A stretch of DNA of 64,000 nt, from contig CANTUR010000818.1 of the NCBI GenBank assembly GCA_947683625.1, forward strand, positions 592,501 through 656,500. Reading direction: 5' to 3'. This document shows, one piece after another, positions 60,247-64,000 of this stretch. The position numbers and the translations under genes were made by a program. Below the pieces are notes generated by a model. That model did not search any database. It was given only the letters and a program-made list of their open reading frames with translations, and was not told the DNA's origin. This DNA comes from Mallotus nudiflorus (lineage: Eukaryota; Streptophyta; Magnoliopsida; Malpighiales; Euphorbiaceae). Every line of letters begins with the position of its first letter. Position 1 is the stretch's first letter.

Positions 60247-60354
60247 TATCTATTATATGTGTGTATTATGTTATATTATAGTTAAACATTAATTTCATTT
60301 ATCTATTATATGTGTGTATTATATTATATTATAGTTAAAAATTAATTTCACTTT
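60247..60354. repeat. Tandem duplication of about 55 bp
   Basis: ATCTATTATATGTGTGTATT and the following ATTATAGTTAAACATTAATT occur twice in a row with three or four differences. Confidence 0.85.
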
Positions 60355-60450
60355 GCCAAATTCAATAAATAAAAATTTCTTTCATGCTCTTTAACTATAT
60401 TATACTTTCTAATTCCTCAAATATAATGCTAAAACTATCATATATATATA

Positions 60451-63400
60451 TGTCACGACCCAAAACAGGGGCCATAACCGGCGCTAGGGAACGAGAATTC
60501 TTTCGAATCCGGAACCCGTAACAAGCCTAAAAATAAAATAAACATGCAATAGTAATAACAATATATAATGCAGCGGAAATAAAAATCATAAATATCACAA
60601 TAGTATTTTCACTAACTGGATTTAAATTAAATCTCATCTCATATATATAAATCTTTTAATACAAATCCAGTTCTCATAATACAATATCTCACATAAATAA
60701 AATACATAAAATCCAACATTTTAATTTACCACTACTGCAGTGTCTAGATTATAAAAATAAGACTCAAGTAAGCAGTTTACACAAAGAAGCCGGGGCGGAA
60801 GAAATCCGATGTACAGACCTGCTACTGAGGTATGAAGATGTTGACTCTCCTGAAAAATAGTCAACAGAGGGGAGTCAGACCTCACTGAGTGAATTACTAT
60901 AATATATATACATACACACTAAATGACAATGCATACAGTCAACAGTATATATATATAATATGTATATATACAGGCAAATACACACATATGCAATAAAATC
61001 ATTTTATATATTTCATTGAAAATCATCTTTTATGAAGGATCAAATAGAACCCTAGAATATCGCAACCTCGGAAATAGTGTTAGACAACACTCTAGCCACA
61101 CAGGCTCATTTAATCCAAATATATCCACTTAATCCATTTAGACAGTAGACTGGCCCCGAGACACTAAGTCAACCGAGCTCCAGCAGTCTGACTACCAGTG
61201 TGATTGGCCCCGAGACACTTGGTCAACCGAGCTCCAACAATCACACCCATAAACCATATCTCACACATCAAATAATCATAATCAATCAATATCCACAAAT
61301 GGTTAGTAATATAGCCTAAATGCTATAGGCGTACCGGTACGTACTCGGTCCTAGTGCTGCCCACTAGGTAGCACGTTCTATTGATATCCTTCATCATTAA
61401 TAATATAAAACATTCATTCACAGATAAATGATGCATGAATTTAAATAAAATAACAACATAGACCATATATATACTAGAAATATACCAAAAATAAACCAGG
61501 TATATTTCGAGTATATATACGTCAAATAAACCCAATCAACTTATAAATTAAGCTAGAAATATAATTAAAAACATTTTAATTATAATTTATTAACAAAACA
61601 TACATATAATTTAATATATACCAAAAATAAACTATAAATAAATTAAAAATATACTTAAATACAAATCACATTATTTATGCATTTTTATCAAAATAAAACG
61701 TATATTTCTAAAATCATGCATCCTAAACATATATATATAAAATAGTAACTCACCCTAGTGCGCCCCATGAGATGGGTCCGACGGGCCTGGTCCACTAGCC
61801 CTCGGTCTCGGCGCAACTAAACAAACAATAAATAACCGACATTAGAATAAACCTAACAGAAAATCCTAGAATTCGATCTAGAGTATTAAACACTGAAACG
61901 GAATTAGGGATCGACCGAACATCACGTTTTACGAGAATTCTATCAAAAATTCGGCAGAACCTCCCCTGTAAAACGGACATCTCTCTACTCAAAGAGTAGA
62001 GCCGACCCTGCAAAGAAACACACTTTGAAAATAAACACCACATCTCATTCACAACCCCTCGGTCGGACTCCAAACTACAGTCTACCGACCGGGGTCCACA
62101 AACATAGAACAATTATGAAAATATCAAAAATATCCTTATAACATAGAAATTCATTTTATACGTAGAAATTACATAATTAACCTTTAAACACATTAAAAAC
62201 TGATAGAAACTCATTTTATTAGTAAAACCGTATATTATATATATAATTGAAAATAATTCATGAAAAATAGTTTTAATTAATTAAAAATACTAAATAATTT
62301 GTGGAAATAATTTTTATACCTTAAATAATTATTAAAACCAATTAAATTACATTTTTAGCCAATTTAGGGTAAATTACCAAAATACCCCTATCTATATAAA
62401 TATATTAAAATTACTTCAAAAATTCACCAAAAATTATACAATTATCCAAAAATTGATTTTCTCAACATATTTATCAATAATATCAATAATATTAATAATT
62501 AAACTCAATTAGCCAATTAAATTCAATTAAAAACATAATTAACCCTAATTTCCCAAAATCACATAAACTTCAATAATTCAAAATAAATACATAGAAATTC
62601 ATAAAAATTCCAAATAAATTCCTATAATTCATTTCAACACCTAATTTAACCATAAAATACAATTTCATAATTTATTTAATTAATTTCCGAAAATTAGAAA
62701 ATAATATTAAAATATTTAAAAATACCCAAAAATCAAAATAATCTCCAAAAATTCTACAAAAATTCATACATGTAGATTAAGCTACTAGAATCAATATTTG
62801 TGAAGGGAGTTTTCATGAATCAATCAATTCAAAGCTCAAAAAAAATTGAAAACCCTAATATGGCCGAAATTGAAAATTCGAAACCTAAGCAAATCAAGAC
62901 CATTTAAGCTCAAACCAAAGCTAGAATCACACTCACTGGAGCTCAAGGAGAAGAAAGAGACTGGCGATGTCAAAAATGGTGGCCGGAATTGTGGTCGACG
63001 GCGAGGAGAAGAAGTTTCGGCCAAAAGAAGAAAATAGGGTTGCCGGCGCCAGGGAAGAAGGCTGCTGGCGGCGGGGAACGGCTGAGGATGACGGTGGCAA
63101 GCCGGGAGGCACACCGACGATAGGGGAATGGCGTGACAGACGGTGGTTGATGGTGAGGGAGTGGTCGGTCACGGGAAGAAGAAGAAGAAAAAGAAAAGAA
63201 AAGAAAAAGAAAAAGAAAAAAAAAAGAAAAATAATAAAAAAATAATTTTAATAAAATATTTGAAAAAAATCACATCCACACACTTAATATTTAATATTTT
63301 AAAATTTAATATTAATTAAAAATAATTAAATAACAATAAAACAATTAATTAATTAATTAAATATTAGGGTAAAATACTAAACCCTAATTAAATAAATATT

Positions 63401-63682
63401 TACACGCATAGGCTCTATTTAGTAATTTAAAAATACGTATGAGCTCATGCAAATCCGAAAATATATTTAAAATAATTAATAATAAATTATTTATGTGAAA
63501 ATTTCCCCGAAAATGCAAGTCCCGGGAAAATTTTACGTAAAGCACTATAAATAATACACAATAATTAAAATAGGTTTTAAATACACATCAACTCGTAAAA
63601 ATATCATAATATATATACAAAAATTATTAACACTGCATATCCCAGTACAGTGTAAAAATATTTAAAAACACGGGATATTACA
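60451..63682 (-). mobile_element. Element E 3' LTR (3232 bp), relative of element C
   Basis: Plus-strand ends TGTCACGACCC (60451) and GGGATATTACA (63682). It matches LTR C throughout. Islands in reverse: terminal block 60451-60530; box near 60870-60895; hairpins 61140-61250; hairpin CCTAGTG/CACTAGG 61350-61368 with the CGTACCGGTACG palindrome beside it; donor ACTAGG|GTGAGTTA near 61755; post-acceptor module 61928-62010; donor CTCCA|GTGAGTG near 62937; exon-1 block to about 63180. The rest of the element lies right of the window, so its TSD cannot be checked. Confidence 0.93.
62933..63172 (-). CDS. Candidate leader ORF of LTR E, 79 aa
   Basis: It ends IPATIFDIASLFLLLELQ with its stop in the donor, like the ORFs in LTRs C and F. 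The N-terminal part differs. It may be coding or only shared leader DNA. Confidence 0.3.
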   Translation of the reverse strand: MTDHSLTINHRLSRHSPIVGVPPGLPPSSSAVPRRQQPSSLAPATLFSSFGRNFFSSPSTTIPATIFDIASLFLLLELQ

Positions 63683-63700
63683 GTCTTCCCCCTTTACAAG
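63683..63700 (-). other. Polypurine tract of element E
   Basis: CTTGTAAAGGGGGAAGAC on the minus strand touches the 3' LTR. Confidence 0.85.
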
Positions 63701-63738
63701 AATTCGTCCTCGAATTCCAGAAAGAAAAGATTACAGGA

Positions 63739-64000
63739 TCAGGAAGGAAAGAGATACGGGTAAGAAGCTCGCATCTCAGCTTCAGTCTCCCACGTATGCT
63801 CCTCGACTCTGTTGCTACGCCACAGAACCTTGACCATCGGAATCTGCTTCGAACGCAACTGTCAAACTTGATAATCAACGATCGCCACAGGTTCTTCCAC
63901 AAACGTCAAATCTTCACTCACTTCTACACTGTCGGGCTGTAACATGTGTGAAGGGTCTGAGATATACTTCCTCAACATCGAGATATAAAATACTGGATGC
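63739..64000 (-). pseudogene. Element E integrase end and chromodomain, cut by window edge
   Basis: The minus-strand frame contains HPVFYISMLRKYISDPSHMLQPDSVEVSEDLTFVEEPVAIVDYQV, then TGA (63862-63864), then QLRSKQIPMVKVLWRSN and TWETEAEMRASYPYLF, with the stop at 63739-63741. Element C has CGA where E has TGA, and TAG where E has CAG (63844-63846). The two copies thus lost different codons. Confidence 0.9.

Overview
This is plant nuclear DNA, very AT-rich and about nine-tenths LTR retrotransposon. The evidence is Ty3/gypsy polyproteins of two plant lineages, 5-bp target-site duplications, plant-type AT-rich introns with GT...AG borders, and (AT)n and (ATT)n microsatellites. It looks like a eudicot intergenic region. 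The species cannot be told from the sequence. I see no tRNA, rRNA or CRISPR locus.

Layout. (1) 1-12432: an old, broken minus-strand Tekay/Del-like chromovirus (element 1). Its integrase is cut by another LTR (A-left, 1056-2379), which is itself cut by a further LTR (B, 1-1055). Its 5' LTR is split by a clean 3.07-kb solo LTR (8106-11172, TSD AAGCC). (2) 12498-28111: a 15.6-kb minus-strand Tat/Ogre-group element (element 2) with gag, protease, RT/RNase H, a second RNase H and integrase. Its 3' region carries two tandem-repeat arrays and two plus-strand gene-like relics. It sits inside an (ATT)n microsatellite. (3) 28345-30686: low-copy-looking DNA with a perfect-loop hairpin and a possible LRR/F-box relic. 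(4) 30687-34546: a 3.86-kb solo LTR (F, TSD TTTTC). (5) 34922-57828: element D, a minus-strand Tekay-like element whose 3' LTR was entered by element C (37610-49046, plus strand, TSD ATAAC). C is the youngest and most complete element, with two LTRs of about 3.25 kb that are nearly identical. (6) 57829-60450: low-copy DNA with the only credible host gene, a 108-aa minus-strand protein. (7) 60451-64000: the 3' LTR and 3' coding end of a minus-strand relative of C (element E).

The coding parts follow one plan (gag, protease, RT, RNase H, integrase, chromodomain in the Tekay-like elements) and all are broken. Most in-frame stops whose ancestral codon can be read from a second copy in the window are CAG changed to TAG.

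The most interesting signal is in the long LTRs of the Tekay-like elements. Five diverged LTR families (A, C/E, F, D, element 1) keep the same order of short conserved islands in AT-rich filler. These are an exon-like block ending in a splice donor, a GCAG acceptor followed at once by a hairpin, a second donor, a 7-bp-stem hairpin, an array of further hairpins, a conserved box ending in a poly-T AG acceptor, and a terminal hairpin. Several stems change sequence between families while staying paired. This suggests a conserved, structured and probably spliced RNA leader.
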